Made by a program: the position numbers and the translations under genes. Positions 54,300 to 64,000 of a stretch of 64,000 nt of DNA are shown here, one piece after another; position 1 is the first letter of the stretch, and each line of letters begins with the position of its first letter. The notes beneath the pieces were generated by a model. The model worked only from the letters and a program-made list of their open reading frames with translations. It was not told the DNA's origin and did no database searches. Source of the DNA: Agapanthus africanus (Eukaryota; Streptophyta; Magnoliopsida; Asparagales; Amaryllidaceae); contig JASDDO010000006.1 in the NCBI GenBank assembly GCA_030015575.1, positions 379,028,137 to 379,092,136 on the forward strand. Reading direction: 5' to 3'.

Positions 54300-56894
54300 G
54301 AGGTGATATCAGAATTTCCACCGGCACCAAAAGAGCTGGAAGATGGAATACATACCACTGCAGATAACCTAAAGAAAATTGATTTGGGGATGGCAAATGA
54401 CCTGCGACTGACATTCGTCAGTGAGCTGCTATCTGAAGAAAGGGTGGCTGCGCTAAAAGACGTGCTTATGCAGTATAGAGATTGCTTCGCGTGGAACTAT
54501 TCCGAAATGCTAGGACTAGACCCAGAGATTGTTTTCCACAAACTGGCAATATCCCCGGACGTCAAGCCAATCAAACAAGCACCGAGAAGAATGCGGCTCG
54601 AGCTTGAAATGAGCATCAACGCCGAGGTCAAGAAGCTAATCGACTCCGGTTTCATCCAAGAGGATCAGTACCCTGACTGGATCGCCAACATCATCCTGGT
54701 AATGAAGAAAAATGGGACGGTACGCATCTGCGTAGACTTTCGGGATCTCAATAAAGCCTGCCCGAAAGACGACTTCCCAGTACCAGTCATTGAGCTGATG
54801 ATAGATAACACGTCCACTCACGAAGTTTTCTCCTTCATAGACGGATCATCGGGGTATAATCAGATAAAGATGCATCCCAAGGACCAGAAGCACACCGCTT
54901 TCCGGACCCCTTTGGGTATATTTTGCTACAAGGTGATGCCTTTCGGTCTAAAGAATGCCGGCGCCACCTATCAGAGGGCCATGACGAAGATCTTCGATGA
55001 CCTCATACATGAAATTGTCGAATGCTATATCGACGACCTCGTGGTTAAAAGCAAATCATACGAGGAATATCTCGAGCATCTGAAGATCGTATTTCAACGC
55101 CTTCGGCAATACAACTTGAAGATGAACCCTCTCAAATGCGCGTTCGGGGTGTCCTCAGGCAAATTCCTTGGATTCATCATCCGACACCGAGGCATCGAGA
55201 TAGATCCGTCAAAGATCAAGACGATCATGGAAATGCCTCCGCCAAGGACTCTCAAGAAGTTGCGGTCTCTCCAAGGGAAGCTCACGCATATCCGGCGATT
55301 TATAGCCAATCTCTTTGGAAAGTGCTGTCCTTATAGCCACCTGATGAAGAAGGGAACCCCATTCGTCTGGGATCACAAATGCCAAGGCGCGCTGGACGAA
55401 ATCAAGCAGTATCTGCAGAACCCGTCAGTGCTGGCCGCTCCGGTCAAGGGGAAGCCCCTTATTCTTTATACAACAGCTCTTGAAGGTTCTTTAGGCGCAT
55501 TATGGGCACGAGAGAACGACCAAGGGAAAGAAAGAGCTCTCTATTACTTGAGTCGAGTTCTCTTGGGGGCAGAAAGAAATTATTCTCCCATCGAAAAACA
55601 CTGCCTGGCGTTGATCTTCGCGATAACGAAACTCAGGCACTATGCATTGTTGCATGAAGTCTGTCTCATATCGAAGGTGGACCCTCTCAAGTATTTGATG
55701 TCAAAGGCCATATTGACGGGACGGATCGCTAAATGGGCCTTGCTCCTGATGGAATTCTCAATAACCTATCAGCCTCTTAAGGCAGTGAAAGGCCAGGCTA
55801 TCGCCGACTTCCTCGCTGAACATCCGATACCGGCCGATTCTCCCTTGAATTGTGAACTACCAGATGAACATGCGTTTGATGCGATCGACGGTGGTGATAC
55901 CCGATAGGAACTTTATCTTGATGGAGCGTATTCCATGAAGAGGCGCAAACAAAGCACGCCCATAATCAAATCAGGGGTAGGCCTTATCTTCGTGACCCCA
56001 CAAGGAGGGATAATGCGCTTCGCCTTCTCCTTGACGGAGCCAAGGACGAACAATGAAGCCTAATACGAAGTTTTAATAGCAGGTCTCGAGATCGCCATCG
56101 ACATAGGAATTGAAAACCTCCTCATATACGGAGACTCCCAACTGGTCGTTAGTCAAGTGAACGGCGACTATCAAATGTGCAAACCAAAACTGGTAAAATA
56201 CGGCGAGAAAGTACAGCAGCTGCTGACACAAATTCCTTCCTACACCCTCGAAAGCATACCGCGTGCAGAAAATAGCAAAGTGGATACACTAGCTAAGCTC
56301 GCTAAAGAACCGGCCGACAAGAACCTCGATGACGTGAGAATCATTGTGCAAAGCCATCGGGTTCTTGCGCCGGCAGAAATATCTCCGGAATCATTCGAGA
56401 AAAGGGAAGCGACTGAGCAGACGGCCTTGCAAATAAAAGACCAAGAAATGGTTGAGGATTGGAGAGAAGTCTTTATAGACTACTTCAAATCCCGTCGAAC
56501 ACCTGAAGATGCGTCCTCAAAACATCATCTTATGAAGCGAGCCCTGTCTTTCGCCTTCGTCAATGATACTCTGTACAAGAGTTCGTTTGATTCTCTGTGG
56601 TTGAGATGCCTGGGACCCGAAGAGGCAAAGAGAGTCGTCCAGGAAGTTCACGATGGGCTCTGCGGTTCTTACCAAGCTGGCCCGAAGATGAAGTTGAAGA
56701 TCAAACGGATGGGTTACTATTGGCCCACGATAATTCATGACTGCCTCGAATATGCGAAGCAATGCCACTCATGCCAGATTCATGAGGACTTTATCCATCA
56801 GCATCCAAATCCACTACATCCAACGGTGGCTAGCTGGCCATTCGAAATGTGGGGAACTGACATAATCGGCCCTATCGAACCAGCATCATCCAGA
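54300..56894 (+). pseudogene. pol: RT, RNase H, archaeal-type RNase H and N-terminal integrase of Tat element A
   Basis: Continues the frame broken at 31913. YIDD lies at 55026-55037. The degenerate RNase H and the second RNase H (YLDGAYS-like) follow. Stops: TAG 55905 (Trp codon in B) and TAA 56061. The integrase finger shows GLCGSYQAG where B has GICGSHQAG, so one zinc-binding His is lost. Similarity ends at GPIEPASS, where E is inserted. Confidence 0.9.
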
Positions 56895-57468
56895 TGACAT
56901 CTGTTCAGTCGATAAAACTGCACATTTGTAGTACATTTTTCCTACCATTTTTATATTAAAAAAAGGACTTTAATATGATATATTATACATATGAGGGTTT
57001 ATGTGTAAAAACATTATTTTCCATGTGTTAATATATTTTTTATTATCATTTGGTAGGAAAATGTATGCAAATAAATCTATTGACCTAATCCTAGTAGAAC
57101 TAGGTCTACTAAATCTTATTTGAGTTGTTGTGCAGAATTTTCCAAGTTGTTATGCAGAATTTATCAAACAAATCAATTTGTTGAAGAAAACTTGCCAAAT
57201 TAAGAAGCAAAACTTGGAGACCAAGTCTGGAAGCAACCGAGAGAAGATTTCTGAATTCTGAAGGTGCCTAGGATTGCCACATGTCACAAGATGCAAGCCC
57301 AAGAAAACTCATAAAATGATCTCACCCATTGAGCGCGGATCCGCGGCCAAACCCACCCTTGGGCCGCGGATCCGCCGCAATTCCAGGGAGTTGGAAGCCG
57401 AGATTTTTCAGGGTGAATCTTTGCTAAATTTTACCAACTTTGGAAGCAAAGGATTCTGGTTTTAGGCT

Positions 57469-57476
57469 ATAAAAAG
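57469..57476 (+). promoter_or_regulatory. TATA box of E LTR
   Basis: TATAAAAA before GGCACCGAGAGCC, about 570 bases into the LTR; the likely U3/R promoter. Confidence 0.6.
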
Positions 57477-57647
57477 GCACCGAGAGCCTCTTGGAAAAGG
57501 TATCAAGCCGACGCGATCACGAAGCTCCCGACGCTCACGCATCCAGGCTGATCATCGACTGTTCGACTACCTCCTTAGGAAAGATCGAGAAGCAACTAGT
57601 TGTAATCATTTTCTATGGATTAAAAGTGTAGTTTGAAGAAGTCGATT

Positions 57648-57653
57648 AATAAA
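57648..57653 (+). terminator. Polyadenylation signal of E LTR
   Basis: AATAAA about 170 bases after the TATA box; D has the same spacing and context (GATTAATAAAGGTA). Confidence 0.5.
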
Positions 57654-58350
57654 GGTAGTTATTTTATTTAATTGTTTTTTCATTATGTTTTCCCTCGATT
57701 TCCTTTCATCTTCTTCTCCCAACATGCGCGAGTAATTCTCCGCTTGTTAGGGTTCGTAGGATTAGGGTAGGCTAATGGACGATGAAAATAATTAAACCCT
57801 TTTTAAGTCCTATAAAGTTTAGGAACTTTATCAAAAGAATCATTAACATCCTAATCGGGCGCGCTAGCAATTCCTTGCTAGTTCCGACCGCGATTAGAGA
57901 TTAGATTAATGATTGTTTTGGTAAAGGCTAGATATGAACGGAGTTCCATGCCGAGATAAGGGTTAAGAGTGGGATTCCTTTTCCCTCCAGAAACCCTAAT
58001 CTACACGCATCACCGTCGTTCTAGTTCTAAATCTATTAATGGATAAAAAGGGTAACTTTTAATTAATCGTCCATAACTACTAAATCCTAACGAACCCTAC
58101 AAGCCTTCTTATTATATTTACTACATCTTTAAAATAATCTAGATCTATATTTTACATTCTTGTTTAACATAGATCTAGAAACCATTTTATAAAATTCTTT
58201 ATCCCTCCTCTCTTTCTCAACACATCTAAAGTAAAAGTAAAAGGTTCCACGTTTCCCTGAGGACGACCAGTACTCATCTCGGTCTAGCTGCACGCGATAC
58301 CGTTCTGATTGCGGTTAACTACAAACATACACTTTTTCGTGTCAATCAAA

Positions 58351-58368
58351 TGGCGCCGTTGCCGGGGA
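58351..58368 (+). other. Primer-binding site of E, perfect tRNA-Asp type
   Basis: TGGCGCCGTTGCCGGGGA is an 18-base complement of plant tRNA-Asp with CCA, separated from the LTR by ATCAAA. Confidence 0.93.
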
Positions 58369-59305
58369 TACGTGCGTAATTTTTTATTTTTACTATTTGT
58401 GTTGAATTCTTAGACGAGTCATATCATTATTAACACAAAACTGCAAATTGCATATTTAACGATTTGTACGTGAATTTTTGCAAGAAGATCTGGAGTCACA
58501 GAATTAAGGAGAACAGGAAACAGAGACATTTTTAGAGATCCAGAGGAGCACAGAAGGCTATACAAAAAATTTCATCAACTGTTCCTTCTGCCACGCGGCG
58601 GAACCGCGGCAAAAGTACCCCTTATGCGGCGAAATCGCGGCGGGTTGGAGGAATTAGGGCTTCAATCTTCTCTGGTATCTTTCTCAACTCCTCTCTCTCC
58701 TCAAATCCAATAAAATCTATTTTCTGTAGGATTCTTTGCAAAAATTACGCCGCTCAAAAATCTTTTTGCAAAAGTTTTGTGATTGGTTTTGTTTTGCATA
58801 TTTAATACGGACTTTAAGGGGCAAAGACCAAATCAAGATTAGGTGGGGATTTCATCGCCCTTCCTAAGCCCCACAAATCACAAACTGAGCATATAGATCA
58901 ACCCTTCATTAATTTAAAAAATATCTAGACCAGACTCTAAGGACTGTCGCGCTCAATAATGACAGTGGAAGGTCGTGGGTAATCTATCGTTTATCCGCAT
59001 TACTTTTGTAGTGCCTAAACAAGTGTGACAAAGGCTAGTGGTTTTTAATTAGGCCCACGACGTGGTTCCTTCCCACTTACCTGGCACTTATCTGGCTACA
59101 AGGGTAGTACGGAGGCGGTAGAGGATTGATCCTGCGGCTTGTCCTTTGGAAGTCTAGGAGCGGTCTAGAGACTGGACCTAGGTGACCTTAGTTCTACGGT
59201 TGCTTGTGCATCTTAGGGAGATTTGTCTTGAGTCCCACTTTTTCAAAAACAAGCCAATTTTAAAATCACACACACGCTGCCACTTGCACTAAACCCGCTT
59301 AGTAC
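58369..59305 (+). other. 5' leader of E
   Basis: About 940 bases without a supported gene. Paired GC-rich hairpins are CGCGG/CCGCG (58594-58608) and GCGA/TCGC (58629-58638). Blocks shared with the C and D leaders end with CTAGGTGACCTTAG near 59190. Confidence 0.8.
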
Positions 59306-62300
59306 ATGCTCGGCTGGACACGGGATCCTACTGCCCGTCTTGTCCGCGTTCCTTCTATCCACACCGAAGTCGGTACTTCTTCATCTTCTTTTCCCCCACC
59401 ACACACCACGACCGAGATGGACGGCACTCCATCAGAGTATAACACCACGCTGCCACCGCCCGTAGGTGCGCAGAATCCACCGCACATTTCTCTCCAAGAG
59501 AGATGCTATCCTATCCGTGGTCCCCTTCCTACTTGTCTATCTCTTCCACCACCGAACGGGGATAATTTCGAAATTAAACCCCACTACATAAATCTGCTGC
59601 CCAAATTTCACGGGCTTGAGTCGGAAGACGCGTACGTTTTCATCACCAAATTCGAAAACGTATGCGCAATGATGGGTACTTCACAATTGACTTTAGATGC
59701 TATGCGCTTACGTCTTCTCCCATTCACACTGTGCGACTTGGCAGAAAAATGGCTTTATAATACTGCCGCACACTCTATCACTAATTGGGATGAATTCGTC
59801 GTAGCATTTCTTAAGAAGTTTTACCCAAATCATAAGACTGCACATATTAGGAGCGAGATCAACCAGTTCACCCAGCTTCCCAATGAACTATTTTGGAAGT
59901 GCTTTGAACGTTTCAAAGATCTGCTTGTCCAATGCCCCCATCACGGAATACAAAGATGGGATTTATGTCGGATTATATATGAGGGCATTAATCCAGCGAC
60001 AAAGCAGATGCTTGAAACAATGTGTCAATGCAATTTCATGTCTAAAGATGATGGTGAAGCATGGAAATATCTGGAAGATCTCGCTGAACACACGTTGCAG
60101 TGGGAAAGCGTAAGACCACCTACAACTAAGGGAGGTATTCACCAGCTCGACGTTTCCATCGCAGTGAAAGCCGAAATGGCAGCGATACAAAAGAAACTCG
60201 ACGCTATTGAAAACAAGTTCTCATCTTTCTCCCTAAATCAGGTCACGCTTCCTAAGACCGTCTGTGGTTGCTGTTCGGATCCTTCACACTTAACGGAAGA
60301 ATGTCCTATGAATGCATCGTTTCAAGCTAATGCTGCTTTTCAGCAGCGACCTAGAAACGACCCTTATTCTTCCACATACAATCAAGGATGGAGGAATCAT
60401 CCTAACTTTGCTTGGAATCAAAACCAACAAAGCAATTATCAAAGACCTCCTCCACAGCAACCACAACCAGAGAATCAACCCCCCTTTCAGTCACAGAATT
60501 TCCAAAATCCGGCCAACATTTCTACACCACAAGTGGCCGGTATTGACAACTCACTTGCACAAACTTTGGATATGTTCATGAAACAATCCATGCAAAATTC
60601 GGCTGAGATGAGGTCTTCTATTGATGCCCTAACAAAAAACTACTCCTCCCATGGTGAGAGTATCAAATCAATAGAAAACCAAATCGCACAGTTAAACGCC
60701 GCAATGAGTGCGAGAGAGAAAGGGAAACTCCCATCTCAACCCCTACCGAATCCTGGCCATTCACAAAGTCATAATGTGAATGCCGTCACTACGTTGAGAT
60801 CGGGGAGAATGCTGAACAACCAAGTGGGTGAGCAAGTTGATGATAGTGACACATTTGATACCCCTTCTTCTTCTTCTTCCCCTAACTCGTCTTGTCTTCC
60901 ACCTTCGTCCGAGCCTATTCTCCGTTTTCCCCAAGGCTCAAACATTTCACCAAATCTATCTAAGTCGATTCCCACTCCAATTTTGGGATCGAATCCGTCG
61001 TCACAGTCTTCTCCACAAACGTTGGACCCAAAACTTATTGATCGAGCTCCATTTCCATACCGATTAAGGGCCAACCGACCTAACCCGCAAATGGAGAAGA
61101 TTGTGGAAATGTTTAAGCAAGTTAGCGTGAATATTCCTCTCCTAGATGCCATTCAACAAGTCCCATCTTATGCAAGAATCCTTAAAGACTTGTGCACTAG
61201 GAAGAGAAAAACTCAAGTGCCTAAAAAGGTTTTCATGACGAGTAATGTTAGCACAGCTTTTACCCAACAGATACCAAAGAAACGTAAGGACCCCGACTGT
61301 CCTACAATCTCTATTTCTATTGGGGGTAAAAATATAAATCGTGCTTTACTCGATCTAGGCGCTAGCGTCAACTTGCTTCCTTATTCAGTATACGAGCAGT
61401 TAGGAATTGGAGAGTTAAAACCCGCCCATTGTACTCTCCAAATGGCAGACCGATCTATCACCAAACCTCGGGGCGAACTAGAGGATGTGTTAATTAAAGT
61501 CGGGGAATTCATATTTCCCGTGGACTTTATTGTTTTAGATACACAACCTGTGGCAAACCCACGCAATCAAATCCCGGTGATACTTGGTCGACCTTTCCTA
61601 GCAACTTCTAACAATGTAATTAATTGTCGTAACGATTCTATGAACTTATCCTTCGGGAAAATGACAATTGAGCTTAATATTTACAAGCTAGGAAGTCAGC
61701 CATCAGAACCTTCTGCTCAATTGCTGGATGTTTGTTCCATCCACGAGATAGCTTCCGAAAGCTGCATGGATGAGGAGCTTTGCTTTGATGTTCTCGACAA
61801 CATTAATGAGACACCGTTTGATCTTGCACCACTTTACAGTGAGGATATGTTCAATGAGTCCGACCTTGAGATTGAACCCGTTGACTCGTTGCAAAAGTCA
61901 GCAGCACTTTCCGAGTCAATATCTTATGCAAGTTTTGAACCTCTTCGGGAGTCCGAATATCATTCGCTTACCCCACCTTCTATTGTCTCTCCGCCAATTC
62001 TTGATCTCAAACCGCTACCTTCTCATCTTAAATATGCATATTTAGGAGAGAATGAGATTTTGCCAGTGATTATTTCCGCTTCTCTAGCCTTAGAGCAAGG
62101 GAATGCACTTTTGGCAGTGTTGAGATCGAATCGGGAAGCATTTGGTTGGACTATGGCTGACATCAAAGGGATTAGTCCCTTAATTGTTGAACATTACATA
62201 CATCTGATGGATGAAGCCACACCAACCCGAGACCCACAAAGACGGTTAAATCCCGTTATGAAGAAGGCGGTAAAGAAAGAAATCGTCAAGTGCCTTGATA

Positions 62301-64000
62301 GTGGAATAATTTACTCCATATCTGATAGTCAATGGGTAAGTCCAATTCATGTGGTCCCTAAAAAGTCTGGAATCACGGTCATCACTAATGAGGCTAATGA
62401 GTTAATCCAAACACGTACCCAAACTGGGTGGCGCGTATGTATCGATTACAGGAAACTCAATGCCGCGATGAGGAAAGATCACTTCCCTCTACCTTTCATT
62501 GACCAGATGTTAGAACGACTAGCGGGACACGAATACTACTGTTTCTTGGACGGATACTCTGGTTATAACCAGGTCCCCATCGCCGGAAAGGATCAAGATA
62601 AAACCACTTTTACTTGTCCTTTCGGAACTTTTACTTATAGACGCATGCCCTTTGGGTTATGCAACGCTCCCGCTACATTTCAGCGGTGCATGATGGGGAT
62701 ATTTTCAGATATGGTGGAAAATTTTCTGGAATTTTTTATGGACGATTTCTCCATTTTTGGGGACTCCTTTGAGGACTGCCTTCGTAATCTTGACGCTGTT
62801 CTTACCCGCTGTAAGGATAAGAACTTGACTTTGAATTGGGAAAAATGCCATTTTATGGTCCAAGAAGGTATTGTACTTGGACATATAATTTCACATAAAG
62901 GCATTGAGGTTGACAGAGCTAAAATAGATGTCATTCAAAACCTCCCTCGTCCCAATTACGTCAAAGATATACGATCCTTCCTTGGTCATGCAGGATTTTA
63001 TAGGAGATTTATTAAGGACTTTAGCAAAATTGCTAGACCCTTAACCCTTCTATTGGCCAAGGACACTACTTTTCACTTCGATTCGGATTGTGAGGCTGCT
63101 TTTGAATCACTTAAAGAATCATTCACTACAGCCCCCGTTTTATCATCTCCGGATTGGAACCACCCGTTCGAGCTTATGTGTGATGCATCAGATTTTGCTA
63201 TCGGTGCGGTCTTAGGACAGCACATTGATAAGATGCCACATGTAATTTACTATGCAAGTAGGACCTTGAATGATGCACAAATAAATTACACAACTACCGA
63301 GAAAGAACTCTTGGTAGTTGTCTTTGTATTGGAGAAATTCAGGCCCTACTTGATTGGCTCGCCTATTGTGGTTTACACAGATCACTCCGCCCTACGACAT
63401 CTTTTATCGAAGAAGGATGCGAAGGCCAGGCTAATACGTTGGATCCTATTGTTACAAGAATTTGATCTTGTCATCAAAGACAAGAGTGGATGTGAAAACG
63501 TTGTAGCCGACCATCTTTCACGCATCACTTCTTCGCCAACTGTGACCGTGCCGATAAATGACTCATTTCCCGACGAACATCTCTTGAATGTATCCTACGA
63601 ACCTTGGTTTGTGGATATCGTGAATTATCTTGCGACGGGACTTATACCTAGCGATTGGTCGAAACAAGACAAACTTCGGTTTTTATCCCAAGTAAAATAT
63701 TTTTACTGGGATGAACCGTATCTATTCAAGTATTGTTCCGATCAAATCATTCGCAGGTGTGTCCCTAACGATGAATTCAAGAGCGTGTTATCATTTTGTC
63801 ATGATCAGGCATGCGGCGGTCATTTTGGACCTCGAAAAACGGCGGAGAAAGTTTTGCAATGTGGCTTTTATTGGCCAACATTATTTAAAGATGCATTTGA
63901 ACATTGCAAAACTTGTCCGCGATGTCAGCATTTGGGTCGGATTTCACGAAGGAATGAGATGCCGCTCCAACCTATATTGGTTATGAAAATATTTGATGTT
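59306..64000 (+). CDS. gag-pol: gag-pol polyprotein of Athila element E, open, running off the window
   Basis: 1,565 codons without a stop; an in-frame TAG at 59300 makes the ATG at 59306 the first start. Order: Gag core about residues 88-265 (INLLPKFHGLESEDAY); zinc knuckle C-x2-C-x4-H-x4-C at 320-333; Gln/Pro-rich linker; protease DLGAS with Asp 683; reverse transcriptase about 1040-1200 with FMDD at 1144-1147, the Athila form of YxDD; RNase H about 1289-1400 starting CDAS (Asp 1293) with TEKELL and TDHSAL; integrase zinc finger about 1499-1546 (H..H..CPRC). The integrase core lies past the window. The intact frame suggests a recent insertion. Confidence 0.96.
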   Translation, partial: MLGWTRDPTARLVRVPSIHTEVGTSSSSFPPPHTTTEMDGTPSEYNTTLPPPVGAQNPPHISLQERCYPIRGPLPTCLSLPPPNGDNFEIKPHYINLLPKFHGLESEDAYVFITKFENVCAMMGTSQLTLDAMRLRLLPFTLCDLAEKWLYNTAAHSITNWDEFVVAFLKKFYPNHKTAHIRSEINQFTQLPNELFWKCFERFKDLLVQCPHHGIQRWDLCRIIYEGINPATKQMLETMCQCNFMSKDDGEAWKYLEDLAEHTLQWESVRPPTTKGGIHQLDVSIAVKAEMAAIQKKLDAIENKFSSFSLNQVTLPKTVCGCCSDPSHLTEECPMNASFQANAAFQQRPRNDPYSSTYNQGWRNHPNFAWNQNQQSNYQRPPPQQPQPENQPPFQSQNFQNPANISTPQVAGIDNSLAQTLDMFMKQSMQNSAEMRSSIDALTKNYSSHGESIKSIENQIAQLNAAMSAREKGKLPSQPLPNPGHSQSHNVNAVTTLRSGRMLNNQVGEQVDDSDTFDTPSSSSSPNSSCLPPSSEPILRFPQGSNISPNLSKSIPTPILGSNPSSQSSPQTLDPKLIDRAPFPYRLRANRPNPQMEKIVEMFKQVSVNIPLLDAIQQVPSYARILKDLCTRKRKTQVPKKVFMTSNVSTAFTQQIPKKRKDPDCPTISISIGGKNINRALLDLGASVNLLPYSVYEQLGIGELKPAHCTLQMADRSITKPRGELEDVLIKVGEFIFPVDFIVLDTQPVANPRNQIPVILGRPFLATSNNVINCRNDSMNLSFGKMTIELNIYKLGSQPSEPSAQLLDVCSIHEIASESCMDEELCFDVLDNINETPFDLAPLYSEDMFNESDLEIEPVDSLQKSAALSESISYASFEPLRESEYHSLTPPSIVSPPILDLKPLPSHLKYAYLGENEILPVIISASLALEQGNALLAVLRSNREAFGWTMADIKGISPLIVEHYIHLMDEATPTRDPQRRLNPVMKKAVKKEIVKCLDSGIIYSISDSQWVSPIHVVPKKSGITVITNEANELIQTRTQTGWRVCIDYRKLNAAMRKDHFPLPFIDQMLERLAGHEYYCFLDGYSGYNQVPIAGKDQDKTTFTCPFGTFTYRRMPFGLCNAPATFQRCMMGIFSDMVENFLEFFMDDFSIFGDSFEDCLRNLDAVLTRCKDKNLTLNWEKCHFMVQEGIVLGHIISHKGIEVDRAKIDVIQNLPRPNYVKDIRSFLGHAGFYRRFIKDFSKIARPLTLLLAKDTTFHFDSDCEAAFESLKESFTTAPVLSSPDWNHPFELMCDASDFAIGAVLGQHIDKMPHVIYYASRTLNDAQINYTTTEKELLVVVFVLEKFRPYLIGSPIVVYTDHSALRHLLSKKDAKARLIRWILLLQEFDLVIKDKSGCENVVADHLSRITSSPTVTVPINDSFPDEHLLNVSYEPWFVDIVNYLATGLIPSDWSKQDKLRFLSQVKYFYWDEPYLFKYCSDQIIRRCVPNDEFKSVLSFCHDQACGGHFGPRKTAEKVLQCGFYWPTLFKDAFEHCKTCPRCQHLGRISRRNEMPLQPILVMKIFDV

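Larger units (their letters stand above)
56895..58344 (+). repeat. 5' LTR of Athila element E
   Basis: 1,450 bp with 5-bp terminal inverted repeats TGACA...TGTCA. It interrupts A integrase after CCAGA (56890-56894); the right border is outside the window. Two GC-rich palindromes centred on CGGATCCG (57334-57345 and 57367-57374) lie upstream of the TATA box. It contains the same TGCGCGAGTAATTCTCCGCTTG block as D. Confidence 0.9.

Noticed and set aside
55440-55840. Missing first Asp of the first RNase H in A and B as private damage
   Set aside because: Both copies lack it, and Tat elements typically carry a degenerate first RNase H plus an archaeal-type second one.
61352-61366. DLGAS in E taken as a damaged protease site
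   Set aside because: DLGAS is a common form in plant Ty3/gypsy proteases; the Asp is present.

Overview
This is a stretch of plant (angiosperm) heterochromatin made almost entirely of nested Ty3/gypsy LTR retrotransposons. I see no host gene, rRNA or tRNA. The evidence is primer-binding sites complementary to tRNA-Asp, Athila-type gag-pol, Tat-type polyproteins with a second (archaeal-type) RNase H, and 5-bp target-site duplications (TSDs) at the ends of insertions. Nothing identifies the species.

Elements, oldest host outward: C (Athila-like; LTR, leader and gag start) is interrupted by D (second Athila-like family). The D 5' LTR is interrupted by F (a 4.03-kb TG...CA unit with TSD GTCTC, probably a solo LTR). 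The D internal ORF is interrupted by A (Tat, + strand, 23274 onward). A is interrupted in pol by B (Tat, - strand, 31914-54299, TSD GAGGT), and A is interrupted again in the integrase by E (young Athila, 56895 to the window end). The C + D-LTR + F block occurs twice (1-7586 and 13033-20605), separated by a 5.35-kb segment (7587-12940) of uncertain origin.

Layout: 1-7586 duplicate copy 1; 7587-12940 unique segment; 12949-23273 copy 2 and the rest of D; 23274-25928 A LTR; 25934-31913 A ORF1-gag-protease-pol, decayed by stops; 31914-34349 B 3' LTR; 34350-38705 B 3' region with an antisense ORF and hairpin-rich repeats; 38706-47953 B pol, protease, gag and ORF1 on the minus strand; 48086-48910 B primer-binding site and truncated 5' LTR; 48911-51885 a second copy of A gag-pol; 51891-54299 a complete B LTR; 54300-56894 remainder of A pol; 56895-64000 E LTR, leader and an open 1,565-codon gag-pol running off the window.

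The most unusual signal is structural. The Tat LTRs and the B 3' region are tiled with short stem-loops whose arms differ from module to module while pairing is kept. Three five-hairpin cassettes (35835-36007, 37670-37840, 38019-38191) keep one loop sequence while their stems change in a compensatory way. They lie downstream of a 168-aa antisense ORF (35035-35541) that has its own TATA box and a possible 5'-UTR intron. A, B, C, D and F are decayed or silenced-looking; only E has an undamaged coding region in view. B still has an intact integrase/RT block, but its protease aspartate is changed.
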